Shown: positions 41,144 to 49,861 of the stretch, piece by piece | How the letters are laid out: the number at the start of each line of letters is the position of its first letter | Numbering within the stretch: position 1 is the first letter of the stretch | DNA from: Streptococcus sanguinis SK49 | GTDB lineage: Bacteria; Bacillota; Bacilli; Lactobacillales; Streptococcaceae | Length of the DNA: 64,000 nt | Reading direction: 5' to 3' | Assembly (NCBI RefSeq): GCF_000212815.1 | Contig: NZ_GL890986.1 | Coordinates: 248,001 to 312,000, forward strand | Notes under the pieces: generated by a model | The model's database searches: none | What the model was told of the DNA's origin: nothing | What the model saw: only the letters and a program-made list of their open reading frames with translations | Translations under genes and position numbers: made by a program

Positions 41144-42836
41144 GGAACTTCACCCCCAACATCTCATGATTGCTCTTGCCAGCCGGCACCATTGGAAGAA
41201 CGTGCTCCTTGCGAGAGATATCCACCTCGATAAACATCGGTATATCTTCCTTTAAGGCTTCCAAATCCTGGACAATGGTCTCCGGATCGTCAAATTTATA
41301 GGATTTAACACCATAAGCCTGAGCCATGAGCTGGAAATCTGGCAACGTTTCAAAGACAGACTCAGAGGTACGACCGTCATAGAAAGCTTCCTGCCACTGG
41401 CGCACCATGCCTAACGAATGATTGTTAAGCATGATGACCTTAATCGGAATCTTATAGATATTGAGAATAGCCATCTCTTGGTTTGTCATCTGATAGCCAC
41501 CATCTCCGACAAAGAGCACCACTTCCTTATCCGGATTAGCAATTTTAGCTCCAATCGCTGCAGGTACACCGAAGCCCATAGTTCCTAGACCACCAGACGT
41601 TACCAGTTGACGCTCGTTTTTATACGGATAATATTGGGCAGCCCACATTTGGTGCTGACCGACGTCTGTTACGACGATGGCATCACCCTTGGTCAGCTCA
41701 CCCACGCGCTCAATGACAGCTTGAGGTTGTACGACACGTTCTTTCTTATCATATGAGCGAACCCGTTCCTTATCTTGCGTTACTTTTTCAATCCACTTGC
41801 TGGTATTATTATGCACCTGCTCTTCATTCAGCAGCATCTGTAGTGCTTTCTTAGCATCCCCTACGATAGGAATATCTACGCTAATAATTTTTCCAATTTC
41901 TGCTGGATCGATATCAATATGTGCTACTTTAGCGTTCTTGGCAAAGGTTTTCGGATTACCGGTTAGACGGTCATCAAAGCGGCAGCCGATACTAATCATA
42001 AAGTCGGCCTCAGTCATGGCAATATTGGCCGCAAAAGAACCGTGCATTCCACCCATACCTAAAAACAAAGGATGATCTATCGCAATAGTCCCCTGACCCA
42101 ACAAGGTAGTGACTACTGGAATCTGATACCGTTCCGCCAAAGCAACCAGCTCTGCTGCTGCCTCGGCATAACTAATACCGCCTCCTGAAAGAAGAACCGG
42201 CTTTTTAGCCTTAGAAATCTGCTTGATAATCTTCTTAATCTGCAATTCATTAGGCTCAATAGTCGGCTGATAACTCGGCAGATGTAACTTGCTATCATAG
42301 ATAAAGTCTGTTTCCAGAGCGGAGACATCCTTAGGCAAATCAATAACGACTGGCCCAGGACGACCTGTCGTCGCGATGTGAATAGCTTCTGTAATAATAC
42401 GCGGAATTTCTGCCGTCTCCCGAACCTGATAATTGTACTTGGTAATAGGAGTCGTAATCCCAACAATATCCGCTTCCTGAAAAGCATCTTTACCGATTCC
42501 AGCCTTGGCCACCTGACCAGTAAAGACTAAAAGGGGGACGCTATCACTCATGGCATCAGCAATACCGGTAATGGCATTAGTCGCTCCCGGACCGCTAGTC
42601 ACAACTGCTACTCCGATTTTCCCAGTAGACTTAGCATAGCCTTCTGCCTCGTGAACACAGCCTTGCTCATGACGGCCTAGAATATGACGGATGCCTTCAA
42701 AACTATAGATAGCATCATAAAGCGGCAGTACAGCGCCGCCGGGATAGCCAAAAATCGTATCAACGCCAAGATTTTTCAAGGTTTCTAAAACAAGCTCTGA
42801 ACCTGTCTTAGAAGTTTCCAATTTGATTTTCTCCAT
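41136..42836 (-). CDS. ilvB: Acetolactate synthase large (catalytic) subunit
   Basis: IlvB joins two pyruvates, or pyruvate and 2-oxobutyrate, using thiamine diphosphate. The 566-residue protein has the ThDP catalytic glutamate in GRHEQGCVHEAEGYA near residue 57, the FAD-binding middle domain, and the ThDP-Mg motif GDGGYQMTNQEMAILNIY near residues 440-457. It heads ilvBNCA. A CodY-like box lies in its leader just after the -10. Confidence 0.97.
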   Translation of the reverse strand: MEKIKLETSKTGSELVLETLKNLGVDTIFGYPGGAVLPLYDAIYSFEGIRHILGRHEQGCVHEAEGYAKSTGKIGVAVVTSGPGATNAITGIADAMSDSVPLLVFTGQVAKAGIGKDAFQEADIVGITTPITKYNYQVRETAEIPRIITEAIHIATTGRPGPVVIDLPKDVSALETDFIYDSKLHLPSYQPTIEPNELQIKKIIKQISKAKKPVLLSGGGISYAEAAAELVALAERYQIPVVTTLLGQGTIAIDHPLFLGMGGMHGSFAANIAMTEADFMISIGCRFDDRLTGNPKTFAKNAKVAHIDIDPAEIGKIISVDIPIVGDAKKALQMLLNEEQVHNNTSKWIEKVTQDKERVRSYDKKERVVQPQAVIERVGELTKGDAIVVTDVGQHQMWAAQYYPYKNERQLVTSGGLGTMGFGVPAAIGAKIANPDKEVVLFVGDGGYQMTNQEMAILNIYKIPIKVIMLNNHSLGMVRQWQEAFYDGRTSESVFETLPDFQLMAQAYGVKSYKFDDPETIVQDLEALKEDIPMFIEVDISRKEHVLPMVPAGKSNHEMLGVKFHA

Positions 42837-42857
42837 TCTTCCCCTTTCATTATTTAC

Positions 42858-42916
42858 AATTTTCTAAAAATTCAAAAAGCTTTCTACTATGATAACATTT
42901 TTGAAAAAAATTGCAA
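42858..42916 (-). promoter_or_regulatory. ilvB promoter and CodY-like box
   Basis: On the minus strand TTGCAA (42911-42916), a 16-base spacer and extended TGT-TATCAT -10 (42889-42894). AATTTTCTAAAAATT (42858-42872) matches the CodY consensus at 14 of 15 positions and lies over the start of the leader, a roadblock position. No T-box or leader-peptide attenuator was seen in this 260-base region. Confidence 0.8.
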
Positions 42917-43096
42917 GCAGCTAGTTAATTTTTTTCTTGATTTTTTATCTAAATCCGAATGTTTTTTCTAATACAAGATAAAAAGTCAGAACTATATTTA
43001 TAGTCCCGACACTTCGTTAGAATATTCATCACACAAATATTCACTTTAGCTAAAAACTATCTTATCTCACCTTTTCTCCAAAGCTGAATCTTCTAG

Positions 43097-43696
43097 CTAT
43101 AGCCAGCCTTTCTCTTGTCCGATTCGGACTGCTTCTGTTCGATTTTCAGCGTCTAGCTTGGTCAAAATAGCAGACATATAGTTACGAACCGTTCCATTTG
43201 ACAGGTAGAGTTTTTCAGCAATTTCTTTATTGGACAGGCCAGTCGCCGCAGCTTGCAGGACTAGCCTCTCCTGCTGAGAGAGAGGGTTCCTACTGGTCAT
43301 TAGCACCTCCATCAATTCCGGCGAATATTCCTTTTGCCCATCTAGAACAGTGTGGATGGTCTTCATCAAATCCGCAATGCTACGCTCTTTAAGCACATAA
43401 GCATCCACATCTGCCTTAACAGCTCTCTCAAAATAGCCCGGTCGCTTGAAGGTTGTGACGATGATGACCTTGATGTTGGGTCGATTGGCCTTGACCCATT
43501 CGAGAACGTCTAGGCCGGTCTGATGGGGCATTTCCACGTCCAAAATAGCTACATCAACAGTTTCTGAGCTAAGACAGTCAATAGCCTTCTGCCCATCTGC
43601 GGCCTGATAGACTTCTTCGACATCTGGCTGCAGCTGCAAGAGCTGAGCTAAGGCATCTCTCAGCATACTTTGATCTTCTGCTAACAAAAGTTTCAT
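43097..43696 (-). CDS. NarL/LuxR-type response regulator
   Basis: A 199-residue response regulator: receiver domain with the phospho-acceptor aspartate in [11 protein letters not shown] near residue 54 and the conserved lysine in YVLKERS near 103, then a LuxR-type helix-turn-helix ([21 protein letters not shown] near 150-170). Its start overlaps the histidine kinase stop by four bases. The set ATPase-permease-kinase-regulator resembles B. subtilis yvfRSTU and, from memory, the pneumococcal TCS11 locus, so it most likely controls its own ABC exporter. The signal is unknown. Confidence 0.92.
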   Translation of the reverse strand: MKLLLAEDQSMLRDALAQLLQLQPDVEEVYQAADGQKAIDCLSSETVDVAILDVEMPHQTGLDVLEWVKANRPNIKVIIVTTFKRPGYFERAVKADVDAYVLKERSIADLMKTIHTVLDGQKEYSPELMEVLMTSRNPLSQQERLVLQAAATGLSNKEIAEKLYLSNGTVRNYMSAILTKLDAENRTEAVRIGQEKGWL

Positions 43697-44793
43697 GCTT
43701 CCTTCCCTCCGTATGGCAATTCAATCCGAATCCATGTTGGATCTTGGCTGCTAAGAATCTCAAGCCTTCCTGATAAGGCAGACAATCGCTCTCGAATACT
43801 ATGCAACTCCCGACCAGTCAGCTTTTGAAAACCACAACCATCATCCTGAATGTCTAAAATAAGCCTTTCATCTTTCTTTACCAAAGAAAAATTGCTCTTT
43901 TTAGCCTTGGCATGTTTAATGATATTGGTCGCTGCCTCCAGTAAGATCATACTAATCGTTGACTGCTGACTCGGTGGGATACTGGCAACATTGAGCTGGT
44001 TATCTATCTCGACCTGAATACCGCTCATCTCCAGCATGGCACGAATGGTCACTAGTTCCTCGTCCAACGTCCGATTCTTTAGATCATTAATAATCCGCCG
44101 AACATCAGCCATGGACTTCTTACTAATCTCTTGCACTTCCTGCAGTTCTTTTGCTGCCTTGTCGTAAGCTTCCATCTGCAAAAACTGCTGAGCCAGCTCC
44201 GCTTTGACACTGAGCATAGCAAAGGTATGTCCTAGACTATCATGTAAGTCACGGCCAATCCGATTGCGCTCATTTTCTGCTAGAAAGAGATTCAGCTGGG
44301 CATTTTGTTTGGTCTTTTCTTCCTTGATTCGCTCGGTCGTCTGAATCCGATGGAGACCAAAGGTCAAGCCATCTGAAAAGAGAAAAGTGACAATAAAGAA
44401 AAGTAGTTCTGCTGGACCAACATGACCCATCAAATAATTAGTCAGCACAATAGCAGGCTGCAAATCAATAAAGGTCCAAAAACGCCAGGATTTAAACGAG
44501 ACATCATCCAGCTCATAAATCAGCAGATTAGATAGATAAAAAATATACCAGGTAAATCCTGTATTTAACCAGACAGAACCATAGTATATGTAAACAACCA
44601 AGAAGCACCAAGAAAAAAACTGAGTAAGGCGATGGTTACTTAGCAAAACCGCATAGTAAGCCGCAACAAAAATAGCTGTCCCAAGCAAGAGGAAAAGCGG
44701 GTATTCCCCGCTGATTACTCCCGCCACTGGAAAGATGATAAAGACCAGCGCAATATGAAACATATAGTGGACTTGTTTAAGCTTTTCCCACAT
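43693..44793 (-). CDS. DesK-type sensor histidine kinase
   Basis: A 366-residue kinase of the HisKA_3 family. The N-terminal 150 residues hold about five or six membrane segments with almost no outside loop, as in sensors of membrane state. The phospho-acceptor histidine is in [15 protein letters not shown] near residue 183, followed by a short HATPase domain with IQDDGCGF near 318. Immediately downstream of the ABC permease and overlapping the response regulator. An intramembrane-sensing kinase of this form often responds to cell envelope stress or antimicrobial peptides; here that is inference. Confidence 0.92.
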   Translation of the reverse strand: MWEKLKQVHYMFHIALVFIIFPVAGVISGEYPLFLLLGTAIFVAAYYAVLLSNHRLTQFFSWCFLVVYIYYGSVWLNTGFTWYIFYLSNLLIYELDDVSFKSWRFWTFIDLQPAIVLTNYLMGHVGPAELLFFIVTFLFSDGLTFGLHRIQTTERIKEEKTKQNAQLNLFLAENERNRIGRDLHDSLGHTFAMLSVKAELAQQFLQMEAYDKAAKELQEVQEISKKSMADVRRIINDLKNRTLDEELVTIRAMLEMSGIQVEIDNQLNVASIPPSQQSTISMILLEAATNIIKHAKAKKSNFSLVKKDERLILDIQDDGCGFQKLTGRELHSIRERLSALSGRLEILSSQDPTWIRIELPYGGKEA

Positions 44794-44797
44794 GCTT

Positions 44798-45532
44798 TTA
44801 TTTTACCTCAATTCGCTTTTTGAGCTGCAGCACAAGAATGCTGACTAAAACCGTATAAATCAGAACAATCAAAGCTGCCTTGCCATTGAACTGATGGTGT
44901 TCTAGATAAGAAGACACGACCTGCATCAGTTGATAACTTGGCGTCAGCTTACCGATTGGTTGGAGCCATTTTGGAAACATAGTCAGAGGGAACCATAGAC
45001 CGCCCAGAACAGCCAGTGCCATATAGACGATATTTCCCACTACAGACATGAGCTGAGCACTTGGCAAGAGACTGACCAATACACCCATGGCAATAAAGAC
45101 AACACTTCCTACCAGAAGGATCAAGGCAATAAGAAGCCAGTCCACCATTGGCAGATTAACCCCGCGAACAAAATGCCCAATCGAGAAGACTACGATTATG
45201 GAAAGCATAAAAGTCAACAAAGTACTGCAAAGCTTTGATATATAATATTTTACCATAGAAATCGGCGAGTGCTGAATCATTTTTTGCCAGTTATTGTTTT
45301 TATCAGACTGCAAAGTGCTTGGAATGCTAAAGAAGGCACTAGACATGATACTAAAAAGGGTCATAGAGAAGAGATATCCTCGAAGCACACGCTCAGGCGT
45401 ATCACTTCCAGACATCATTCCTGAGAAAATCAGGTAAAAGACGCTGGGCAGACCAATAGACAAGAGATAATAAGCAGCCTGCCGCTTCATTAAAATCAAC
45501 TCAATCTTCATAAGACTTGCCATATTTTTCAT
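44798..45532 (-). CDS. ABC-2 type exporter permease
   Basis: A 244-residue membrane protein of the ABC-2 family with six predicted helices, partner of the ATPase encoded just upstream. I start at the ATG at 45532, preceded by TAGGAG and ten bases after the ATPase stop; a longer reading frame extends back into the ATPase gene but has no support. It ends five bases before the kinase start. The substrate is unknown; the linked DesK-type system suggests a drug, peptide or lipid export role. Confidence 0.9.
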   Translation of the reverse strand: MKNMASLMKIELILMKRQAAYYLLSIGLPSVFYLIFSGMMSGSDTPERVLRGYLFSMTLFSIMSSAFFSIPSTLQSDKNNNWQKMIQHSPISMVKYYISKLCSTLLTFMLSIIVVFSIGHFVRGVNLPMVDWLLIALILLVGSVVFIAMGVLVSLLPSAQLMSVVGNIVYMALAVLGGLWFPLTMFPKWLQPIGKLTPSYQLMQVVSSYLEHHQFNGKAALIVLIYTVLVSILVLQLKKRIEVK

Positions 45533-45542
45533 GATTACTCTC

Positions 45543-46418
45543 CTATTCTTGTGTCGTTTCAAAAATACTATCCAAGAGGGTACGGTTACGTACTTCAATC
45601 TCTTCGATTGTACAGCCGTGTTCCTGCAGGACTTGCCAAACTTGACCAGCATCTCTGGTAGCAAAAGATAAAGCCTTTTGCTTGATTTCTAAATCAGTCA
45701 CATTATCCAGCTTTTCAAGCACAGACTGATAAGTCAGTGGCAAGGTAAAGTGTTTTTCCTGCTCCTCACTGCGCATGGCATAAGGCGTCGTGTCCCGAAT
45801 CAACTCGCCCTTGTGCAGCACCAAAATCCGATCTGCCGTATGCTCGACTTCTTCGATATAGTGAGAGGAATAAACAATGGTCACTCCCTGCTGCTTGAGC
45901 TGATTAACAATTTCCCAGAAATGCTGACGAGTGGAGGTGTCCATAGCTGAAGTCGGTTCGTCCAAGAACAGAATCTTAGGACGGCCAATCAGACTTAGAA
46001 CAAAAGAGAAGAGACGCTTTTGTCCACCAGATAGCTTACTGGCCATCTGATTCTTTTGCTTGTCTGTAAATTGTAATAAATCATCAATTTCTTGATTGGA
46101 TAAACTATTTGGATAAATTGCTTGGAAGAACGTCAAGAGTTCCTTGACCTTCAAATCCTCCACCACTGTATTTTCCTGTGGTAAAATCGCTACAGACTGC
46201 TTGAGATGATTGTCAGTTGGTTTGAGCCCCTGAATCCTTGCTTCACCTGCTGTCAGAAACTTATCGCCCAGCAAACAATCCATGAGAGTCGTTTTCCCTG
46301 CTCCGTTGGGACCAATCAAGGCCACACAGTCACCTTGGGAGATTTCAAACGAAATATCCTTTAAAATTTCCTTACCATGAATGCTTTTTGAAAGATTCTT
46401 TACTTCAATCAGTTCCAT
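45543..46418 (-). CDS. ABC-2 type exporter ATP-binding protein
   Basis: A 291-residue ATPase of the bacitracin/multidrug (CcmA-like) type. Walker A GPNGAGKTT is near residue 37, signature KLSGGQKRLFSFVLSL near 130 and Walker B KILFLDEPTSAMD near 150. It opens the four-gene operon with the permease, kinase and regulator. Its promoter region has a TATAAT -10 with a poor -35 and two interlocking dyads upstream, as expected for an activator-dependent promoter. Confidence 0.92.
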   Translation of the reverse strand: MELIEVKNLSKSIHGKEILKDISFEISQGDCVALIGPNGAGKTTLMDCLLGDKFLTAGEARIQGLKPTDNHLKQSVAILPQENTVVEDLKVKELLTFFQAIYPNSLSNQEIDDLLQFTDKQKNQMASKLSGGQKRLFSFVLSLIGRPKILFLDEPTSAMDTSTRQHFWEIVNQLKQQGVTIVYSSHYIEEVEHTADRILVLHKGELIRDTTPYAMRSEEQEKHFTLPLTYQSVLEKLDNVTDLEIKQKALSFATRDAGQVWQVLQEHGCTIEEIEVRNRTLLDSIFETTQE

Positions 46419-46545
46419 TTTTCTCCTCCTTTGATTTGATAAGCCTCATATGCATCTTTCCTTTATTTTTCCAAAGCCGGAAGAATAATAAAGACCAAAT
46501 GCTATTTGAATTCTTACAGCAACCTTTTATCATGTTGTTAACTAT

Positions 46546-46609
46546 ATTATAAGGCAAAGAAATTTTTCCTACTAGTTTATTTTGTCACCGACTGACATGA
46601 CAAATGTCA
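46546..46609 (-). promoter_or_regulatory. Promoter and candidate response-regulator operator of the ABC/two-component operon
   Basis: A TATAAT -10 (46546-46551) on the minus strand lacks a good -35. Upstream lie two interlocking dyads: TGACAT-N5-ATGTCA (46593-46609) and TTTGTCA-N10-TGACAAA (46581-46604). They are placed where an activator such as the linked LuxR-type regulator could bind. Confidence 0.6.
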
Positions 46610-46623
46610 CTTTCTCACATAAA

Positions 46624-46645
46624 AAAAACGAGTTACCTCGTTTTT
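46624..46645 (-). terminator. Terminator after the small lipoprotein gene
   Basis: A 9-bp stem AAAAACGAG / CTCGTTTTT with loop TTAC, followed on the minus strand by further T's, begins four bases beyond the stop of the 46649 gene. Confidence 0.85.
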
Positions 46646-46648
46646 ATT

Positions 46649-47209
46649 CTATTCTTCTTTCAGACCATTCATTTTCAGTCCTAAAATAACTCTTTCCGGT
46701 GTAAAATCTTTAAAGTCTCCTAAGCCCAACTCTTTTTTACTTGAAATTTTATCTATTTGTTCCTTTGTAAGCTTTTGAAAATCCATCTCAACATTTGTTT
46801 GAAACTTTCTCTCCGCTGTTACAGAGTAGACTAATTTAAAACCATCGATTGCTAGTAATTCAGCAATCTGAGGATCTTGTTTTATTCCTTCTTGAATACG
46901 AGTTGTCATTTCTTCAGGAGATAACTCAGCGTATGATAATGCTATATCTTGCGGTAAGTCTGTCTGCATTTCCATGTGCAAACTAAGAATCTTTTTCCCT
47001 TGATAGGTTACCGTATCACGATGATGAACCCCTTGAACATCTCCTACTAAGGTTTTACTTGTTATCTCAACTTCTCCAGAAGATTTTGATGACGAATCAA
47101 TTTGCAGGCTAGACTGCTTTACAGACTCACTATCAGAACGATGTTCTGCCATAGAACATCCTGTCAATAGGAATAAAGCCGTTGAAAATATTATTAATAA
47201 TTTTCTCAT
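46649..47209 (-). CDS. Small lipoprotein, possibly DUF1307/YehR family
   Basis: A 186-residue putative lipoprotein. I start at the ATG at 47209 (AAGGTG upstream); the signal MRKLLIIFSTALFLLTGC gives lipidation at Cys18. After a Ser-rich linker (residues 20-50) the mature domain has the alternating pattern of the DUF1307/YehR family (TVTYQGKKILSLHMEM near 70, ending with KDFTPERVILGLKMNGL). Function unknown. Family assignment is tentative. It stands alone with its own promoter and terminator. Confidence 0.7.
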   Translation of the reverse strand: MRKLLIIFSTALFLLTGCSMAEHRSDSESVKQSSLQIDSSSKSSGEVEITSKTLVGDVQGVHHRDTVTYQGKKILSLHMEMQTDLPQDIALSYAELSPEEMTTRIQEGIKQDPQIAELLAIDGFKLVYSVTAERKFQTNVEMDFQKLTKEQIDKISSKKELGLGDFKDFTPERVILGLKMNGLKEE

Positions 47210-47239
47210 TATACACCTTTTTCTATAATTATATACCAT

Positions 47240-47268
47240 AGTATAGCATAATACCATAAATTTGTCTA
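47240..47268 (-). promoter_or_regulatory. Promoter of the small lipoprotein gene
   Basis: TAGACA (47263-47268), 17-base spacer, extended TGC-TATACT (47240-47245) on the minus strand. Two copies of ATACCATA (47233-47240 and 47251-47258, 18 bases apart) flank the -10. Confidence 0.65.
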
Positions 47269-47287
47269 AATATTTTTTTAAAAAAAA

Positions 47288-47323
47288 CAAAAAAGGCTGC
47301 AGGAAAGCTTCCTTTGCCTTTTT
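47288..47323 (-). terminator. Terminator after fakA
   Basis: An outer stem AAAAAAGGC / GCCTTTTTT enclosing an inner AGGAA / TTCCT pair lies about 50 bases beyond the fakA stop, with a T-rich tail on the minus strand. Confidence 0.75.
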
Positions 47324-47371
47324 TTATTATAAAATTTAAAAGTCAAATCCAAGAATCGTTAGACTATAGTA

Positions 47372-49036
47372 TTATTCAACACTAAAAATATATGGATAAA
47401 CCGGCTGACTGCCCTGATGAATTTCTACTTCGACATCCTCGAATTGTTCCATCAAATCTTGAGCAAGACTGCTAGCCAACTCTTCGCTGCCATCTTCACC
47501 GATATAGATAGAGACAATCTCGCTGTCTTCATTGAGCATCTTGCTGAACGTTTCTTTCAAAGTTGCCAGCATATCTGGATTAGAAACAACAATCTTACCA
47601 TCCACCATACCGAGGTTGTCATTCTCATGAATTTCCAAGCCATCAATCGTCGTATCGCGAACCGCAGTCGTCACGCTGCCGCTGACTACTTCTGCCAAGG
47701 CTGCAGTCATACGCTCTTGGTTTTCCTCGATAGTCTTGCCGCCATCAAAAGCTAGGAGACTGGTCAAACCTTGAGGAATCGTGCGAGTCTCAATAACAGC
47801 TGCAGGCTGTTCAATCACTTCTGCTGCTGATTGGGCTGCCATGAAGATGTTTTTATTATTTGGCAAGATAATAATATTACGAGCATTGACTTGCTCCACA
47901 GCTTTGATAAAGTCTTCCGTTGATGGGTTCATAGTTTGCCCGCCAGAGATGATATAGTCAACTCCCTGAGCCTTAAAGATTTCAGCCAGACCATCACCAG
48001 CCACTACAGCGATAATCGCAAACTCTTTTTCTTGAGCCGGCTTAGCTGAGCGCTCTTCCTTTTCAACCTGCGCTTCGTGCTGGTTGCGCATATTGTCAAC
48101 CTTGACCTTGACCAGACTACCATACTTGAGACCTTCCTGCATAACCAGTCCTGGATCTTCGGTATGGACATGGACTTTGACAATTTCATCATCGTTGACT
48201 ACCAGCAGGGAATCTCCCAAATCGTTGAGGTAGTTGCGGAACTCATCATAATCAAAGTCTTTTACATAGGTTGGTCCTTTCTTGAGAGCCACCATGATTT
48301 CTGTACAATAGCCGAAAGTAATGTCTTCTGTTGCCACATGGCCAGCTACAGACTTATGATGCTCAGCATTGATCATCTCAGACATGGTCGCAGGTGTCGC
48401 CACAAAGTCCTCAGATGCGATATATTCGCCTGTAAGTGCAGACAAGAATCCTTCATAGATAAAGACAAGCCCTTGACCGCCAGAGTCCACAACACCGACT
48501 TCTTTCAGAACCGGCAGCATATCAGGTGTCTTAGCCAGAGCAGCTTTTGCTCCTTCAAGAGCCGCTTTCATAACTTCTACAGCGTCATTAGTGACTTCAG
48601 CTTTCTTCTTGGCACCAATAGCCGCACCGCGAGAAACAGTCAAAATCGTTCCCTCAACCGGCTTCATAACTGCCTTGTAAGCCACTTCTACACCAGACTG
48701 AAAGGCCAGAGCAAGATCTTCACCAGTCAGCTCTTCATGCTCTTTCACACTTTGAGAAAAACCGCGGAAAAGCTGGGAGGTGATAACGCCTGAGTTACCA
48801 CGCGCACCCATCAAAAGACCTTTCGCAAAGATACCTGCCGCTTCGCCAACTGTTGAAGCAGACTTGTCTGCCACTTCCTTAGCACCATTTTCAATGGTCA
48901 TGCCCATGTTGGTACCTGTATCTCCGTCTGGAACTGGGAAGACATTCAAAGAATTTACATATTCAGCCTGTTTATTTAAGCGAGTAGATGCTGCCTGCAC
49001 CATTTCTTGGAATAAACTAGTAGTAATATTTGCCAC
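47372..49036 (-). CDS. fakA: Fatty acid kinase catalytic subunit FakA (DAK2-domain protein, YloV)
   Basis: FakA phosphorylates fatty acids bound to FakB proteins, feeding exogenous fatty acids into phospholipid synthesis. The 554-residue protein has the N-terminal DAK2 ATP-binding domain (VPDGDTGTNMGMT near residues 35-47 and GARGNSGVI near 77) and a C-terminal FakB-interacting region. The start is GTG at 49036, seven bases after AGGAG. It begins two bases after the Asp23 gene stop. It connects functionally with the FabT-controlled cluster, since acyl-phosphate products pass to PlsX and acyl-ACP. Confidence 0.93.
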   Translation of the reverse strand: MANITTSLFQEMVQAASTRLNKQAEYVNSLNVFPVPDGDTGTNMGMTIENGAKEVADKSASTVGEAAGIFAKGLLMGARGNSGVITSQLFRGFSQSVKEHEELTGEDLALAFQSGVEVAYKAVMKPVEGTILTVSRGAAIGAKKKAEVTNDAVEVMKAALEGAKAALAKTPDMLPVLKEVGVVDSGGQGLVFIYEGFLSALTGEYIASEDFVATPATMSEMINAEHHKSVAGHVATEDITFGYCTEIMVALKKGPTYVKDFDYDEFRNYLNDLGDSLLVVNDDEIVKVHVHTEDPGLVMQEGLKYGSLVKVKVDNMRNQHEAQVEKEERSAKPAQEKEFAIIAVVAGDGLAEIFKAQGVDYIISGGQTMNPSTEDFIKAVEQVNARNIIILPNNKNIFMAAQSAAEVIEQPAAVIETRTIPQGLTSLLAFDGGKTIEENQERMTAALAEVVSGSVTTAVRDTTIDGLEIHENDNLGMVDGKIVVSNPDMLATLKETFSKMLNEDSEIVSIYIGEDGSEELASSLAQDLMEQFEDVEVEIHQGSQPVYPYIFSVE

Positions 49037-49038
49037 GA

Positions 49039-49404
49039 TTATTCTCCTACGACTTTAATATTTTGGATATAAACATTCACTGCATGGGCAGTAATTCCGA
49101 GCTTGTTTTCCAAACTGAATTTAACACGCTCTTGGATGTTTTTGGAAACTTCGCTGATTTTGACTCCATAGCTTAACACAGTGTAGACATCAACTGCGAT
49201 ATCACCTTCATCAGTCGCTTTCACAACCACGCCCTTAGCATAGTTTTCTTTTCCTAAAAGGGCTTGAAAATTATCCTTGATTGCATTTTTGCTGGCCATG
49301 CCAACTACACCAAAAATTTCAGTCGCTGCACCACCGACGATTGTCGCAATCACATCATCAGTCAGCTCAATTTGACCATCTTTTGTATTAATTTTCACAG
49401 TCAT
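49039..49404 (-). CDS. Asp23/Gls24 family protein (YloU)
   Basis: A 121-residue Asp23/Gls24 (DUF322) domain protein without a membrane anchor. The characteristic DDVIATIVGGAATEI-like start and VSKNIQERVKFSLEN near residue 85 are present. In Firmicutes the gene lies immediately before yloV/fakA, and it is thought to assist cell envelope or fatty acid kinase function; the exact role is not proven. Confidence 0.92.
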   Translation of the reverse strand: MTVKINTKDGQIELTDDVIATIVGGAATEIFGVVGMASKNAIKDNFQALLGKENYAKGVVVKATDEGDIAVDVYTVLSYGVKISEVSKNIQERVKFSLENKLGITAHAVNVYIQNIKVVGE

Positions 49405-49510
49405 AATTTGTACCTCAAAAGTATTTTATAGTTTATTCTACCATATTTTATACAGGGTGTAAAAGAGGAAGGGTCTAAATCAACTGTCTAGGCGGAAATT
49501 TCAAAGCAAA

Positions 49511-49536
49511 AAAAGGATGGAAAATTCCATCCTTTT
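49511..49536 (-). terminator. Terminator after rpmB
   Basis: An 11-bp stem AAAAGGATGGA / TCCATCCTTTT with a four-base loop and further T's on the minus strand, 11 bases beyond the rpmB stop. Confidence 0.85.
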
Positions 49537-49546
49537 GAAATAAAGA

Positions 49547-49735
49547 TTAAACGCGTTCAACTTTACCTGATTTAAGGGCACGAGCTGAAGCCCAAACTTT
49601 TTTAGGTTTACCGTCAATCAAAACAGTAACTTTTTGAAGATTTGGTTTAACAGCGCGTTTTGTTTGGTTCATCGCGTGAGAGCGGTTGTTTCCTGATACA
49701 GTCTTACGACCAGTAAAGTAACATACTTTAGCCAT
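49547..49735 (-). CDS. rpmB: 50S ribosomal protein L28
   Basis: The 62-residue basic protein is L28 of the large ribosomal subunit: [21 protein letters not shown] at the start is diagnostic. This form lacks the paired zinc-binding cysteines of C+ L28 (only Cys5). It is transcribed alone, toward the Asp23-fakA pair, with a terminator between. Promoter at 49796-49824 on the minus strand. Confidence 0.97.
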   Translation of the reverse strand: MAKVCYFTGRKTVSGNNRSHAMNQTKRAVKPNLQKVTVLIDGKPKKVWASARALKSGKVERV

Positions 49736-49795
49736 TATCGTGTTTCCTCCTATTAGATCTAATATTACGGATGTGCTAGCACCACATACCTTCCT

Positions 49796-49824
49796 ATATT
49801 ACCAAAAAACTTGACGTTTGACAA
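49796..49824 (-). promoter_or_regulatory. rpmB promoter
   Basis: TTGTCA (49819-49824), 17-base spacer and TAATAT (49796-49801) on the minus strand. The 60-base leader contains the palindrome GTGCTAGCAC (49773-49782), of unknown meaning. Confidence 0.6.
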
Positions 49825-49861
49825 GTACATTTGTCCAAACTTTCGAAATTAATCCGTTTTC

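Noticed and set aside
42961-43096. A T-box or other riboswitch in the gap upstream of ilvB
   Set aside because: No specifier loop, no T-box sequence and no terminator/antiterminator pair was found; the CodY-like box accounts for regulation.
45533-45664. A longer N-terminus for the ABC-2 permease of the two-component operon
   Set aside because: The extra 44 codons lie in the 3' end of the ATPase gene and read as shadow; AGGAG directs the ATG at 45532.
49773-49782. GTGCTAGCAC palindrome in the rpmB leader
   Set aside because: Only ten bases, no second element and no known L28 autoregulation through such a site; too weak to call.
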